DNA of 64,000 nt, taken from Branchiostoma belcheri. Its lineage: Eukaryota; Chordata; Leptocardii; Amphioxiformes; Branchiostomatidae. The stretch spans positions 1,317,569 to 1,381,568 of the forward strand of contig NW_017804409.1 in the NCBI RefSeq assembly GCF_001625305.1, written 5' to 3'. The translations under genes were made by a program, and so were the position numbers. The notes below the pieces were generated by a model, which was not told where the DNA came from, did not search any database, and saw only the letters and a program-made list of their open reading frames with translations. Shown in pieces: positions 23,752-35,428 of the stretch; the stretch's first letter is position 1, and every line of letters starts with the position of its first letter.

Positions 23752-23968
23752 AGCCCACACAGGGTGTACGTATTTTGTGGTGCCACCACAAACTACGTAT
23801 ACCAGAATGTAAACAAACATGACTGGTAGCTGTGTATTCAAATTGTAAACACATTCGTAAGGCGTCATATTTTGGCACCTCAACGTCACTTAATAATACA
23901 TAGAAGTGGATTAAAACATACTTTGTAAAAGTTGCAATGTGGTAGGGCTGATTCAATTTATATTGTAC
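23752..23968. repeat. Dispersed repeat also found in HAO-A and HAO-B introns
   Basis: Contains caccacaaa, a spaced accagaatgtaaacaaacatg and catattttggcacctcaacg. The same order appears at 32335-32485, and in antisense at 49705-49862. The latter two are one insertion copied by the HAO duplication; this one is independent. Confidence 0.55.
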
Positions 23969-26409
23969 CGAAATGCCCATAAATGTACTTTTTTGTGTAA
24001 TGCAGCTTTAACACAAGCAAAAAAAAACTTTCTTAACCCGGGGAATTATCTAGACAAAATCAACTGTGGATCATATCGATATCATCATTCACCATATTTC
24101 AACCAAGTTTTCTCGCACCTTTATATATGTTAATCTTTATGACGTAAAGTAGGAGTGACGGCTATTCTACACATGAAGATGATGAAACATTAATAACTTG
24201 TCCACACCAGCGGGTATTGCGTTCACATGAGTCAATCAATAGCTGATGTGCTGCCAACAAGAGTGATACGTACATGTTCAGACTTGTATAAGTAGGGCAC
24301 AGCGTCTTCTAATTTCTACTCAATCAGTTATTGTCAACTTTGGTTTGCTTTGATTAAATCTAAACCACGTTAAAACTTGAGTTACATCATTATTACACTT
24401 TGAACCTACAAAAACACGATGAAAGAGCTTTAAGATAATGGAAGCAAATACTTTCATGACGTACGGAAACCCCATGCATACCCGCGTCGAACATGAACAA
24501 TGGAAAGCCCCTTCGAAGAAAAAATACATGCGTCATCGCATTTCCCGTTACTGGCCGCGGTAATGGTGGATGAGACGGGAGACAGAGGTGCATCAGGGGT
24601 TTCAGACGTTAGATTTAACAGGTAAGGCTAGTACTGAAGTAGTCTTCTTTCGTCTAAATACCAACCAAGGGTCACCGTGGGGTCAACCGTCCCTGAATAG
24701 AACAAGTAACGTCGGCTGGGTCGGCTACTAGTAGGTGTAGCAGCAAGATCGTTAACTTGTCCGTGGATTTTGTCTTGTTTTAAATTTCAGCTGTACCGTA
24801 GATGTAACCTTTAATTTGTAGTTGTATCTGGAATAATCATCTCACCACTACCGTCGTTCACGATTCTCACTACAGACAACGGGCCACAGCGTTGCCGTTT
24901 TTTTACGTTCGAGGGGACTTCTCTTTTTACACATTTTCTGTGTTTGCAGGGTGTTTGTTAGTTTTTGTGCTGTTCCTGTTTCTGCGACAAGAAGAGGGGA
25001 AGGGACGTATTTTCTGAACGCTGTAAGGGAATGCCCTCCAAAGTTTCGGAGGCCATCTTGCAGGCGAAGGTCTTACGAATGTTGTTCCACCTCAGGATTA
25101 TACGAGCATACTAGTACTAAGTACCAGTCGACCTTAGTTTCACACCGAAGGAGTGCCAGTTTCTATGGTGCTAAGGAGTGGGGGTTGAGATGAGTCATAG
25201 TTTTAACGGTTGCATGATTCAAAGTTAAGGCCAGTTGGCAAGTAGCCATACTACGTGTTGTGTGGCACACAACAATATGAGTAACAAAACCCCACGTATC
25301 AAATGTCGTAAACAAAGGTGTGCATATGGAAATCACCCGGGGCTAGAAGGCTGCTCGTGTTTTAAAGTAAATATATTCAACTGATATATTTCATTTGAGA
25401 AAAATATTGGGCCTTCCTAGCGTTGGTTGTGTGTTTTCCTTTGTTTCTTTGTCGTTTCTCTAAAAAGGCTCCTTTCTATGCCGCTTCCCCGACAGATGAA
25501 TGCGTTGTTGACAATACATGTAGTTGTACTCTTTATACATAGCCAGGGGAGGCGGTTAACCTTTAACCCAGTGTCAACAGAAATACTGGTAACCTGATCG
25601 ACCGGAATAAAGCGCCGTCTTTCGGAACCGCGGAGTTCTGCACTTCCTGAAAGGTGACACTGCTTGATGGGACCAGCGAGCGCCGAAGGTTCCTAGGGGG
25701 GTCCGGGGGCATGCTCCCCCGGAAAATTTTGAAACATGAACGTTCTGAAATGGCATTTCCTGCATTTTGGAGAGGATTTCAAATTAAAAAAAAATATCAG
25801 AGATAACTTTTAATTCAATGATATAATGAGCAGTCTACAATTCCAGCCCCGCTGGTGATACGAATCAGTCGATCTTTTACTGAGAAAAAGCTTGGACCTT
25901 TAGATAAAAAGTGGACCAAAAAGTGGACCTTTTAGTAGGATATGATAAAATTTGTACTCTTTTTAAATGCAAATGATCATCTTGATTATGCATTTTTCAG
26001 CTCATAATTCTATTTTGCGCCCATAGGTGTCAAAACGCAAGGAATATCCTCTGCGTTTTCTGGATGATTGTGCGAGGTGATGTATAACTTGGTCACAAGT
26101 GCACTTTGCGGTGAGAAGCTGGATCCTAAAGTGATACCGTCAAGGTTTTTACACCACAAAGAAAAAGATCTACCTTCTGGAGGTTTTCTTTCTTCTATCA
26201 TTACGTACCCCATTGCCACAGAGTGGCCCGGACTGATGATACAACCAAAAGAATCTTAGAATCACCTTTATTTGAGAAAATTTGCTGCTACCTGTACGTC
26301 ACTATTATCGAACGAATAATCTGCTCAGGGGCTCTTTGAATATCTTCAAAGGAACTTTAAAGTTTTGTCAAGTATCGACGATTTTCTGACAACACAAAAA
26401 AGAAAAAAA

Positions 26410-29400
26410 ATGGCAAGAGGACAGAACGAAGAGACTGGAAGTGAAAGCCATCATGGATCGCATCAACAAAATTTCAATAACAGGCCAAATGAAAGAGAGT
26501 CTCTAAAAGGTTGCCCTGTTGGACAACCAGCAAATGACGAGAGAAGAAACATGAACTGTGATGATAGAAACGATTTGATAGCTGAACATCGCCTGATGAA
26601 CAGACAAGTAGATGGCAAATTTGACAGAAATCTATCAGATAATGGGAAGTATGGGCTTGGGAAGACGGCAAAGATGGGCCATTCACTCATAGAAGCAGGA
26701 GCAGGCCCCCACACACTACACAAGGATGATTACAACGTCAAACATCTATCTCCAACAGAAGGTTTCAATTTTGATTCGTCAGTATGTACTGCGTCTCCTT
26801 CGTTCCATGTCAATGGCCACCACGAGTTTGCTACCAATGACCAAGTGGACGGAATCAGCAGTGATCAACCACCAAGACGTCAGGATACAACAAGATTTAC
26901 GGTAGGTTCTAACCAATACCAGACGAGAAATTTGAACACAGAAAGAGATCGGCTTACCACTTATTTTGACTGGCCAAGCGATGTACCCGTGTCACCAGAA
27001 GATCTTGCAAGGGAAGGTTTCTTCTACCTTGGCTACAGAGACAGAGTAGAGTGTGCGTTCTGTGGAGGTGTTCTACACCAGTGGGAAGCGGGCGACGATC
27101 CGTTTATAGAACACCAGCGGCACTACCCGCACTGCCCCTTCGTCAACGGAGAGGCGACCGCAAATGTCCAACTTGGAGCCACATCACAACAAGCATCTCC
27201 GCCAACAAGCAGTCCGAGTACGGCTCAAAATATTGTTACCAGCCAAACCAGTCAGCAACCTTCAACACAATCAAGAACCGGACCTGGAACCACATCAGCA
27301 TATGCTTTACCAATAGACCGACAGTGGCCAAGGATGCCAGATTTTGCGGATGAGGACAGTCGACTGTCCACCTTCCACAACTGGCCGAGGTATTCTCCCA
27401 TGGCACCACTGAGGCTAGCACGGGCAGGATTTCTATATACCTGTAAGTATCTTCTAGTATCATAAAGTGCGTTGATGAAGGCTAGACATCTATCATGAAA
27501 GTTCATCTGTGTTGGTAGTTACATGTTTTAAGTTAAAACTTTTGGTCCAACACAAAAAGTTCTCTCACCTAGAGCTTTCGACCAGTCACTCTGGTCTTCC
27601 TCAGTAGACTGACCCAGTGTGGCTTGTCACGTGGCTTATTGGAAGTGTGACGTCAACACTAGGTCAAAGGTATCTGGTAGACGATGTTAGATATCTAGAT
27701 CTGCTAGACATCTAGGTAACAATATTCAAAGACAAACTTAACTCTACTACTGGATAAATTAGAGATTACATCTGGATCAGGTCGCTTCGAGTGACATTCG
27801 CCACTCTTCTTTATCACCAGCGTCACTAAAATGAATTTATATAAACAGTTGGTACATCTTTCAAGGTAAAACTTTTGTTCCAACACAAAAGGGCAATGTT
27901 CTCACCTGGAGCTTTCGACCAGTCACTGTGGCCTTCGTCAGTAGACTGACCCAGTGAGCCTTGTCACGTGGTTTCTCTGGCCCCATGTTGACGTCACACT
28001 TCAGAGACGCCACGTGACAAGTTTCACTGGGTCAGTCTATTGAAGAAGACCAGAGTGACTGGTCGAAAGCTCTAGGTGAGAACATTTACCTTTTTTGTTG
28101 GAACAAAAGTTTTCACTTTAAACAGGCAACTACCCTTATGAAATTATGCATAGTCCGTTTTGACGTGATGAAGGAAAATATCTTCACTCTGTCCGCAGAC
28201 GTTGCCGACCATGTCCGCTGTTATTGGTGCGAGGGCGGACTGAAGGACTGGCAGCAGGACGATGACCCCTGGGAGGAGCATGCGCGGTGGTACGGGCCGG
28301 AGTGCGGCTACGTCATCATGAACAAGGGCATGGACTACATCCGGGACATCAGGACACGCCGTCCTCCCGTCGTGCAACAGGTTGGTCTTCACTTCAAAGT
28401 CATCCAATGCAATTTCAAGGCGGCAAAACATAAAATAACCTGAGGAAATCTGTCTGGTATACGTTTACGTTCTACTGCCATTTCTTCGCACATCATTTCA
28501 TATTTGAAGGATTTGAAACCAGGATTTTAGCCCAGAAACAAGCTACGCAAGGCGTCTCTTTATTTTTTAGGTATCACCCATACATAGCTAGAACCAGCCT
28601 AAGGTACAAAACAAGCAACCGTTTTTCGTCAGCATCATCGCATCTTTGCGTTATAGATATCAGAATGTTATGGCTTAGGGTTAATTCAATTTCTACACTA
28701 AACGAATGACCAGAAAGTGACTTACAATCAAGTTTTGCCCCCCTGGCATTGATTGCATTGGATGCCTTCAAAACAGACACCGAACATGATAATATTGATA
28801 TCAAAGGGAGCTTTTATACTTTGCCCCCCTGTGACTTGTATAAACATCTGCATTGTTTGTATATTGATCATTTACTTCCTTTCCTTTGGTCTAATAATCT
28901 TCCTTGCCTTAAGTTTGATACAAATTTGTCTATTTCCTACAAATAACAGCCACAGTATCGTTGGGGGATCGAAACAAGTATCATTCAAACTATTCTCGAA
29001 ATGGGCTTCGACGAGGACAGGATACAAGCTGTCGTCCACAACCAGTGGCAGCGACACAACCGGCCTTTCACATCCGCAACAGAACTTTTAACTGCACTCC
29101 TACCACAAGAGGAGGTTCCATATTACCCACCCCCAGAAGAGCTGGAGGAAGAACCACCTTTCGCTTTTCAAAATGCGCCTGTTGTTACTCCTGCACCCGC
29201 CGCTCGACTACCACCTATGGATGGTAAGGCTCGTAGAAATCTATTACTAGTATAAGGGAGCAGTGGACGATGAAATGCATTTTATCTGTCAGTGTCCACA
29301 TTACGATTGTGAAAGAAAAAAGTTATTCAAAGAAGTCGCCAATATTTCCCCAAGTTTTTCATATCCCAACAAACAACAAAAGACTATATTACTGCTAAAG

Positions 29401-29987
29401 TCTCCCAACCCATTCATTTTTCAAAGAGTCATTGGACATACGTAACATAACGTAGGTTGTGAGGTCTATACAGAAATTGATTAGAATTAACTGAAAACAC
29501 AATGTTGACAAATAATAACACATAATATGACATATATACTGTAACGAACAAAAGTAGTAAATTACAAAACCAAGTTGCCAAAACCAAGTCATTATCCGGA
29601 ATCAAATTCAAATACCGTCCAATTGACTTACTAATAAAACGTAATTGGAAGCAAACTATAGTTCATGATCATAACCGTAGAAATCAAGATATTGCATAGA
29701 CAAATGTATATAATTCTAAAGATGTCGACAATTATGTTGATTTTTTAATAATCTGTCCATTTGCAGAACAACCTCTGGATCCTGAGACCATGGAGCGTGA
29801 GTTACGCCGTCTCCGTGAAGAGAGGCAGTGTAAGGTGTGTCTGTCTGAGGACGCCTGTATGGTGTTCATCCCGTGTGGACATCTCTGCTGCTGCGAACAC
29901 TGTGCCAACATGCTGAGGATCAGGGGACGCCGCTGTCCGCTGTGTAGGGCGCTGTTCCAGAGGGTTCAGCGCGCATTTCTGGCATAA
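26410..29987 (+). CDS. BIRC2/3-like: IAP gene 3: two-BIR, UBA, RING E3 ubiquitin ligase
   Basis: Four exons: 26410-27442, 28199-28380, 28950-29223 and 29767-29987; 1710 nt, 569 residues, phases agree. The frame is open upstream to 26365 without an ATG, so ATG 26410 (aaaATGGC) is the chosen start; an upstream coding exon cannot be excluded. Residues 1 to about 170 are hydrophilic and low in complexity, with no BIR1. BIR2 (RLTTYFDWP, VECAFCGG, H-x6-C) is followed by a Thr/Ser/Gln-rich linker, then BIR3 split over exons 1 and 2 (RLSTFHNWP; VRCYWCEGG, EHARWYGPEC). Exon 3 holds a UBA-like segment (ILEMGFDEDRIQAVV) and a Pro/Glu-rich tail. Exon 4 holds a C3HC4 RING nearly identical to that of IAP gene 1 (CKVC, CGHLCC, CPLC). 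A MITE starts about 6 nt after the stop codon. Confidence 0.87.
27528..28120. mobile_element. Hairpin MITE with CRE-like and E-box motifs (one full, one partial copy), IAP gene 3 intron 1
   Basis: The full copy, 27866-28120, has inverted ends (aaaacttttgttccaacac / gttggaacaaaagtttt) and inverted inner blocks (gctttcgaccagtcact / agtgactggtcgaaagc). A partial copy lies at 27528-27680. Each carries a TGACGTCA and a CACGTG. Related copies lie in HAO-A (32026-32256) and HAO-B (49910-50142) introns. Confidence 0.7.
28444..28949 (+). other. IAP gene 3 intron 2
   Basis: Intron between the BIR3 and UBA exons (the intron itself begins at 28381). The acceptor is tacaaataacag. No other exon or repeat is recognised in it. 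Confidence 0.6.
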
Positions 29988-29992
29988 ATTGT

Positions 29993-30405
29993 TACACCAC
30001 ACCGACTTAATTTTATGGATGACATCCTTCGAAGACGTCCAAACTAGTGCGCGCGGGCGAATAAAAAAAATTCCGGCCAAAAATACAAATACTAAACCAC
30101 AGGAACACAAAGCTAGTATTGTGAATTTGCTGCAGTATACGACAAGCCGGCACATGCTGGCGCTTTGCAGAATTTATGAATCGGCACTGTACGTAACGTT
30201 CTTGAGTCGTGGAGCTTCGGTAGCCTGGGTGCCGTCCTCCAGAGAGAGTTACCATTGTCGCTCTATATTGTCGCTAACTACCATGGACTACCTAGGCCTC
30301 GAGCCAGGCCAGAGCCTCGGAGGACGTCATCTTTTTTTCTTTTTGAGAACAGGCGAAAATCAATGCGCGCGCGGATGTCATCCATAAAATTAAGTCGGTG
30401 TGGCC
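29993..30405. mobile_element. MITE of the GGATGACATCC family next to the IAP gene 3 stop
   Basis: The left end acaccacaccgacttaattt and right end aaattaagtcggtgtggcc are inverted repeats, each followed inward by ggatgacatcc or ggatgtcatcc. A TAGCCTGGG-type stretch is nested at 30219-30298. The colinear copy at 48556-48814 lies in intron 3 of HAO-B. Confidence 0.7.
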
Positions 30406-31268
30406 TTACTTAGAGATATAGATACAAAAACAAATACTAGTACTAGTATAACCGCCCCCCTCAATAACAACGTCAACACTAGACTGTACTTTGAGTTACC
30501 AAATCCAGTTATTTCTTGATCAAGTAAACAAAAATCAATGCACATTAACCTTTTGAAACAACTTGTACTCCAGTAAATAGGGAAAAAGACAAATTACTAC
30601 TATTCTAAATAATTATGATATAATATAATTATAATAATCTACTAAACTGCAACATATTCCTGATACGAATGATCTTATTTGATGGAACTTTATGTTGATT
30701 TCGTAAGTAGGAATAGAAAAGGACACAACTATTGGGGTACTGGGTGATGAACACACTCTGGACATGCATATTGAATTGCAAACATCTGACTTTAAAGGTA
30801 GCATATGCATGTACCGCCAGTAAGGTAAATCGGCACGGTAAAAAGTACAAATCTTTATCATTGTAATGTGAAATGAAAATGTACTTTTCACGAATGAAAA
30901 TGTACTTTTAACGTTTATCCGCATGATGTTGAATGTATTATTTCCATTGTAAATGAAAATAACTCGGTATATATATGTTTCGTATAAATAATATGTATTT
31001 TAATTGTAATTTTAATAATCTTGAAGTTCATACAATCAATATGTTAAAGTGTAAAAATTCTTATCCCAATGACCCTTTTAGACACTTTGTAAAATTGTAA
31101 AGTATAAATAATTGAAAATAACTGTAAGAAATTTTTACTTGCGCCTTTTATTTTTGAAATAAATAAATAGACCAATCACTACTTCTATTGTGTTATTAAT
31201 GTATTCCTTATTACACAATGGAAATTGTTTAAATATGACTACAAGCCCCAGTTGTACTGTTATGTTGA
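30406..31268. other. AT-rich interval between IAP gene 3 and HAO-A
   Basis: The two genes converge here, so the interval holds both 3' ends. It is AT-rich. No exon was found. An aataaataaa run at 31158-31167 lies on the wrong strand to serve HAO-A. Confidence 0.5.
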
Positions 31269-34200
31269 TTAATATTTAGATTTAAGGTTCTTTATGTTAA
31301 GTCGCCAGTGTTGTCTATAAAGGTAGTACGACTCGTGGACCACAAGCGAAGAAGTGATATCGGCTACTTTGGCACATCCTGAAAATAGCACAGAATCGCA
31401 AGCTTGGTTAGGATTTAATCAGATATTATCGAGAATTTTGATTGTAATTCAAAACAAGAAAATTACTCTATAAATCGGCTACGTGCCACAGATCGTGACA
31501 AAAAGGGTATTCCCTACCTGCCCTCGCCATGGCCAGACTAAATTCGTCTCGTAGAATCCGCAAAACCTGTGAAACTCCTTCTGCACCCTGCAGAGAAAGA
31601 GGCAGTGTTGATGCAGATGCACATATACAGTACTGGGAATGGGAAACGGTGGATAGTGTATTAAAGTATAGATGTTTGTCGTACTTACGTTGTGTGCCAG
31701 TCCCCAGAGTGCGGGCCTGCCGATGAACACACACCTGGCTCCCAGCGCCAAGGCCTTCAGCACGTCCGTCCCAGTCCGGATACCTCCGTCCACGTCCACA
31801 CCTGATACTCATGCCGTTTACAGTAACTACTGACTAACGGTGACCACTACTTACGTTGTGTGCCAGTCCCCAGAGTGCGGGCCTGCCGATGAACACACAC
31901 CTGGCTCCCAGCGCCAAGGCCTTCAGCACGTCCGTCCCAGTCCGGATCCCTCCGTCCAGGTAAACCTCCGCCTTACCGCCAACCGCACGGAAGATGTCCG
32001 GTAGAACGTCAATCTGTAGAAATGTTTAAAGTTAGAACTTTTCTTCCGACACAAAGAATTGTTTTCACCTATTAAAAGCTCTCGACCAGTCACTCTGGTC
32101 TTCTTCAATAGACAGACGCAGAGATTTGACACGTGGCTTCTCGAAAGTGTGACGCCAACACTGGGTCAAAGGTATCTGTAAACGACGTCTCACTCGATCA
32201 GCCTATCGAAGAAGTTCAGAGTGACTGATAGTAAGCTGTAGGTAAGAACATATTCAATATGCAATTATCCCACATTTATGACATGTTGTCGACATTAATG
32301 CTTAGCACAAACAACAGCAAACACAAGGAATATTCAGTTTGTGACACCACCACAAAATACCAGAATATAAACAAACATGGCAACACGCTCATAAGGAGTC
32401 ATATTTTTGGCACCTCTACTTCCTGAATGGCACTTATTTGCATTAGACTAGGGTTGATTCAACTCACGTTGTAAAGAAATGACCAGCAAATTAACTTTGT
32501 AACAGCCTAATGTTACATAAGGTTTATCCTCACGTACAGTTGCCGGCACGCCGTCCAGTTGCCTCCCGCCGTGATTAGACACGCAGATCCCGTTTACTCC
32601 GCACGCCACGGCCATCTTGGCGTCTTCGACTGCATGACAGATACAACACACCCATAAGATATGGGACAATAAAACTTGATAAGATAAGAAACATCTGTGT
32701 CAGCAGTGCGTATATACGAGAAACTGTTTCCTTCTACCTGACAGAATGCCCTTCAGGACAACAGGCAGGCGGGTGTTGTCTCTGATCCACTGCACGTCGT
32801 CCCACGTCGCCGGTTGCTTCAGTGCAGCTCTCAAATACTCCAGGTGCTCCACACTACCTGGAGCATGGGGCGGTTCTTCGTCGAAAATGTTAGGAAGTCT
32901 AGTAAAACAAAAAGACAAAGAAATGCCGCAAAAGGCCAGCATGTGCCGGCGTGTGGTAACTATGTACCACCGCAAATCCATAATACCAGCTTTGTGTTTC
33001 TGTGACGAATGCACAACACAATCATTTAAAGTGGCAACTGGAAAGTACAACCAAAATCCCATGCTACAGTAGGACTTACATGTACATACCTGCCCTACTT
33101 ACTAGTATGTCATTGATGTATGTGCTATAAGGTGTCCTTGAAAACACACTCTGTTGTAGTTTTTTTTTCTAATAAATGAAACGTAAATTACCTAATAGGA
33201 ACAGGAAAAGTCACAGGCCTTGGGTCAATATTAAACCTGAAAAAAGGCTGGTCCACTGTGAGGAATATGGCGGTGTACCCCGCGCGTTCTGCCCGACCCA
33301 GCAGACGCTTCATGCGACCACGGTCTTTGTAGAACATCATGTAGAACCAGCGGATCCCGGGAGGGGTCGTTTCAGCCACCTCCTCTAGGGAGTGGTTAGC
33401 CCAGGAACTCAGCACCATCCCTGTGTTCATGGCAGCGGCGCCTGGAGAGAAACCGTTTTTAGTCCGTCATAATCAGGAAAATATTAGACTCCACCAGGCT
33501 TTCCGAAGGGGTCGTGGATTGCAGACTTTGGGAAAAAGTAGGGTAAATAATTGGTCAGGAGACTTAGTTCACGAGTGAGTGATGTCTCTCTATACGTTGT
33601 ATATCCTCCCTCATGGTGGCCAAAATCCACTGACAATTTTTGTGGTGGCTTGAAACAACTACTGATCTATAAAAATGATTTCTATCTCAAACCGTTATAC
33701 CAGAATTTTGGATCACAAAAACGTTTATGCTTACATAATGCTTATATGCTTATAACCTACCTTTGACGGTTGCCAATTCCGCGTCAGGGTGAGCCAATCG
33801 GTGATAGGCAGTTGGCCCAATGGCTATTGGGATATCCATCCGGGTACCTAGTACCGTTACGGAGGTGTCCCGGATGGACACGTCACGGAGGTTCCGTGGG
33901 ATGAGGCGGTATCTGAGGGGGGTGGAACGACACCAACAAACAAATAAACAAACAAAAATATAGTGTCTCGGATGAACGAAATCTCTGACACACAGAGCCT
34001 GCAAGTTTACAAAAGTCTTTTTTCTCAGCACTTGTTACCCAGTGCGAAACCCGCGACTTCTGGATATTTGCCCTAGTAATAGGCCAACTGCCCACTACTT
34101 ACATAGATGTAGATGTTTGTGATATTTTTTTCTTATAGTCCTTTGTTCCCCTATATTTCAAAATTTGTAGTTGCTTCGGACAGTAAATTTTCCACCAAAA

Positions 34201-35158
34201 TATATGGAATTTGGCAACAAAGTCCAAACTTGAATCCTGGTCATTTTTTTTTATTATTTGAAAAATATGTCCACTAATGAATCGTACAAAATGCCCTTTC
34301 TGCGCATTAACTGGTCCCTCCCCAGAATCCTATGTCCTCAGCCTCTTACGAGGAGGGAACAGTAGCACAGACGTACAAAACAAGGAACAAAAACAGGCGT
34401 CAAAGTACACTTACCAGTATTCCAAGGTATTAAAACTTCCATCCACTGGACAGGTAAACATGTCAAGTTGCCGTTTTTGGAAAAAGCCAGGATTCGACTC
34501 CTGCATGCGTTTTAAAGTGCTACAGCCTTTTGAATGTAAAGAAACGCTGACCTTTGAACTTGCAGCATGGAATCACACGTCTAGTGCTGGAAAACTCCAT
34601 CTCAAAACATGTAATTCTATACCACCACCAATGGCAAAGGTCACCATTTCTTTCTGGATTTGAAAAGTAAAATACATGTCTGACCTCCCTGCCTGCAAAA
34701 CTGCCAAAATTGACTCAAGATTCCACCAGGAAAAAATTATCAAAAACAATAACCCCAAAAAATGCAAACTGGCCCTTCCCCGCATGTGCTACCACTGGTC
34801 ACCCTCCTTACGTGACCCTGACTGTGACTCTGAACCCTCCCACCTGATTCTAATCATGAACCGGTGAACTGCACAGCGAACTCCTGCACAGCGAACTCCT
34901 GTACAGCGAACTCCTGCACAGCGAACTCCTGCACAGCGAACTCCTGCACAGCGAACTCCTGCACAGCGAACTCCTGCATAACGAACTCCTGCATAACGAA
35001 CCCCCGGCTTACCGCTTGAAGGCCTCAATGTTATCCCGGTACGTTTGTCCGTCCTCAGGATGACTGTAGTACCCCCAGGCAAACTCCGACAACTTCTCGC
35101 GAGCAGACTGCTCTATGTCTACGACTGTGGGGAGGGGAGCCCGGGGAGGCCTGTCCAT
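31269..35158 (-). CDS. HAO1-like: HAO-A: FMN-dependent 2-hydroxyacid oxidase (glycolate oxidase family)
   Basis: Eight minus-strand exons: 35158-35013, 33912-33761, 33441-33192, 32898-32738, 32629-32538, 32013-31855, 31587-31518 and 31378-31269; 1140 nt, 379 residues, all GT-AG and in phase. The family oxidises 2-hydroxyacids such as glycolate to 2-oxoacids with release of H2O2, usually in peroxisomes. Seen: the N-terminal WGYYS with the substrate-binding Tyr, SSWA, LTVD, the flavin Lys in VVLKGIL, the catalytic pair in [10 protein letters not shown], and the phosphate-binding DGGIRTGTD...GRPALWG. Odd: the usual QLY after W (Gln127 and Tyr129, spinach numbering) reads YMM here, and loop 4 is remodelled. 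The last exon codes a different, longer tail than in HAO-B and C but still ends SKY. The start is the ATG of MDRPPR; a further upstream in-frame ATG is not conserved in HAO-B. Confidence 0.85.
31686..31802 (-). pseudogene. Partial duplicate of HAO-A exon 6
   Basis: This stretch in intron 6 repeats the 3' part of exon 6 (DGGIRTGTD to LAHN) with its donor gtaagt, almost base for base. An AG precedes it, but using that would not match the phase of exon 6 or 7, so inclusion would shift the frame. Equivalent duplicates lie in HAO-B (50366-50469) and, more decayed, HAO-C (about 38655-38720). Confidence 0.75.
32026..32256. mobile_element. Hairpin MITE copy in HAO-A intron 5
   Basis: Inverted blocks gctctcgaccagtcactctg and cagagtgactgatagtaagc, with a CACGTG and a mutated TGACGCCA. 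It ends about 10 bp upstream of exon 6 (in transcript sense), exactly where HAO-B has its copy, so the insertion predates the duplication. Confidence 0.65.
32335..32485. repeat. Dispersed repeat in HAO-A intron 5
   Basis: Same sequence type as 23752-23968 (accaccacaaaataccagaa, then catatttttggcacctct). The matching position in HAO-B is 49705-49862. Confidence 0.55.
34270..34680. repeat. Conserved non-coding part of HAO-A intron 1
   Basis: The block around ctttctgcgcattaactggt and cctatgtcctcagcctctta is present in reverse complement at 46075-46140 in HAO-B intron 1. It is part of the inverted duplication. The open frame through it is not supported by any domain. Confidence 0.5.
34865..35000. 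repeat. 15-bp tandem array in HAO-A intron 1
   Basis: About eight or nine copies of gcacagcgaactcct, ending just before the exon 1 donor (in transcript sense the array starts right after the donor). It is the short counterpart of the large array at 44656-45228 in HAO-B. Confidence 0.85.
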
Positions 35159-35361
35159 CGTTGTCTTGACTTGACAGGACCCTGACTCGGAGTTTAATAC
35201 CTTGGACCGGGCGGCTTCACGACTACGTGCGGCGGGCTTCCGACAGTTCCTGTCCCGGGAGTTGATGTTCAAGGTCGCCGGTCATGTTATACTTCCGGGT
35301 CACACAGTGTAACAGTGGGGGTTTAGAGGCGCTACCAACTGGCCCGGCCGATGGGTCTAGA

Positions 35362-35428
35362 CCTTTTTGGCCGAGTGGTTAGAGCTGGTGGTGGGGAGGT
35401 CGTGGGTTCGAACCCCGGCCCGGGACCA
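35362..35428 (+). repeat. tRNA-like SINE head in the HAO-A/HAO-D intergenic region
   Basis: A-box-like tggccgagtggttagagc and B-box ggttcgaaccccgg with tRNA-like spacing. No clear full cloverleaf and no functional anticodon arm were confirmed, so a tRNA-derived repeat is more likely than a gene. The mirror copy at 44195-44300 has a duplicated B-box. Confidence 0.5.

Larger units (their letters stand above)
21295..26409. other. Intergenic interval between IAP genes 2 and 3
   Basis: No convincing coding exon. Repeats are listed separately (21450-21598, 21876-21966, 22107-22136, 22561-22700, 23752-23968). At 24540-24620 an exon-like stretch ends in aacag before gtaaggct and could be a non-coding first exon of IAP gene 3, but there is nothing to prove it. 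Confidence 0.4.

Noticed and set aside
24951..25193. Coding exon upstream of IAP gene 3
   Set aside because: An acceptor-like tract precedes it, but there is no domain, no matching donor in phase and no link to the ATG at 26410.
34277..34663. 128-codon ORF in HAO-A intron 1
   Set aside because: The homologous stretch in HAO-B intron 1 does not keep the frame, and no domain is visible.
35362..35428. Functional tRNA gene
   Set aside because: A- and B-boxes are present, but the stems do not form a convincing cloverleaf and the sequence recurs as a repeat.
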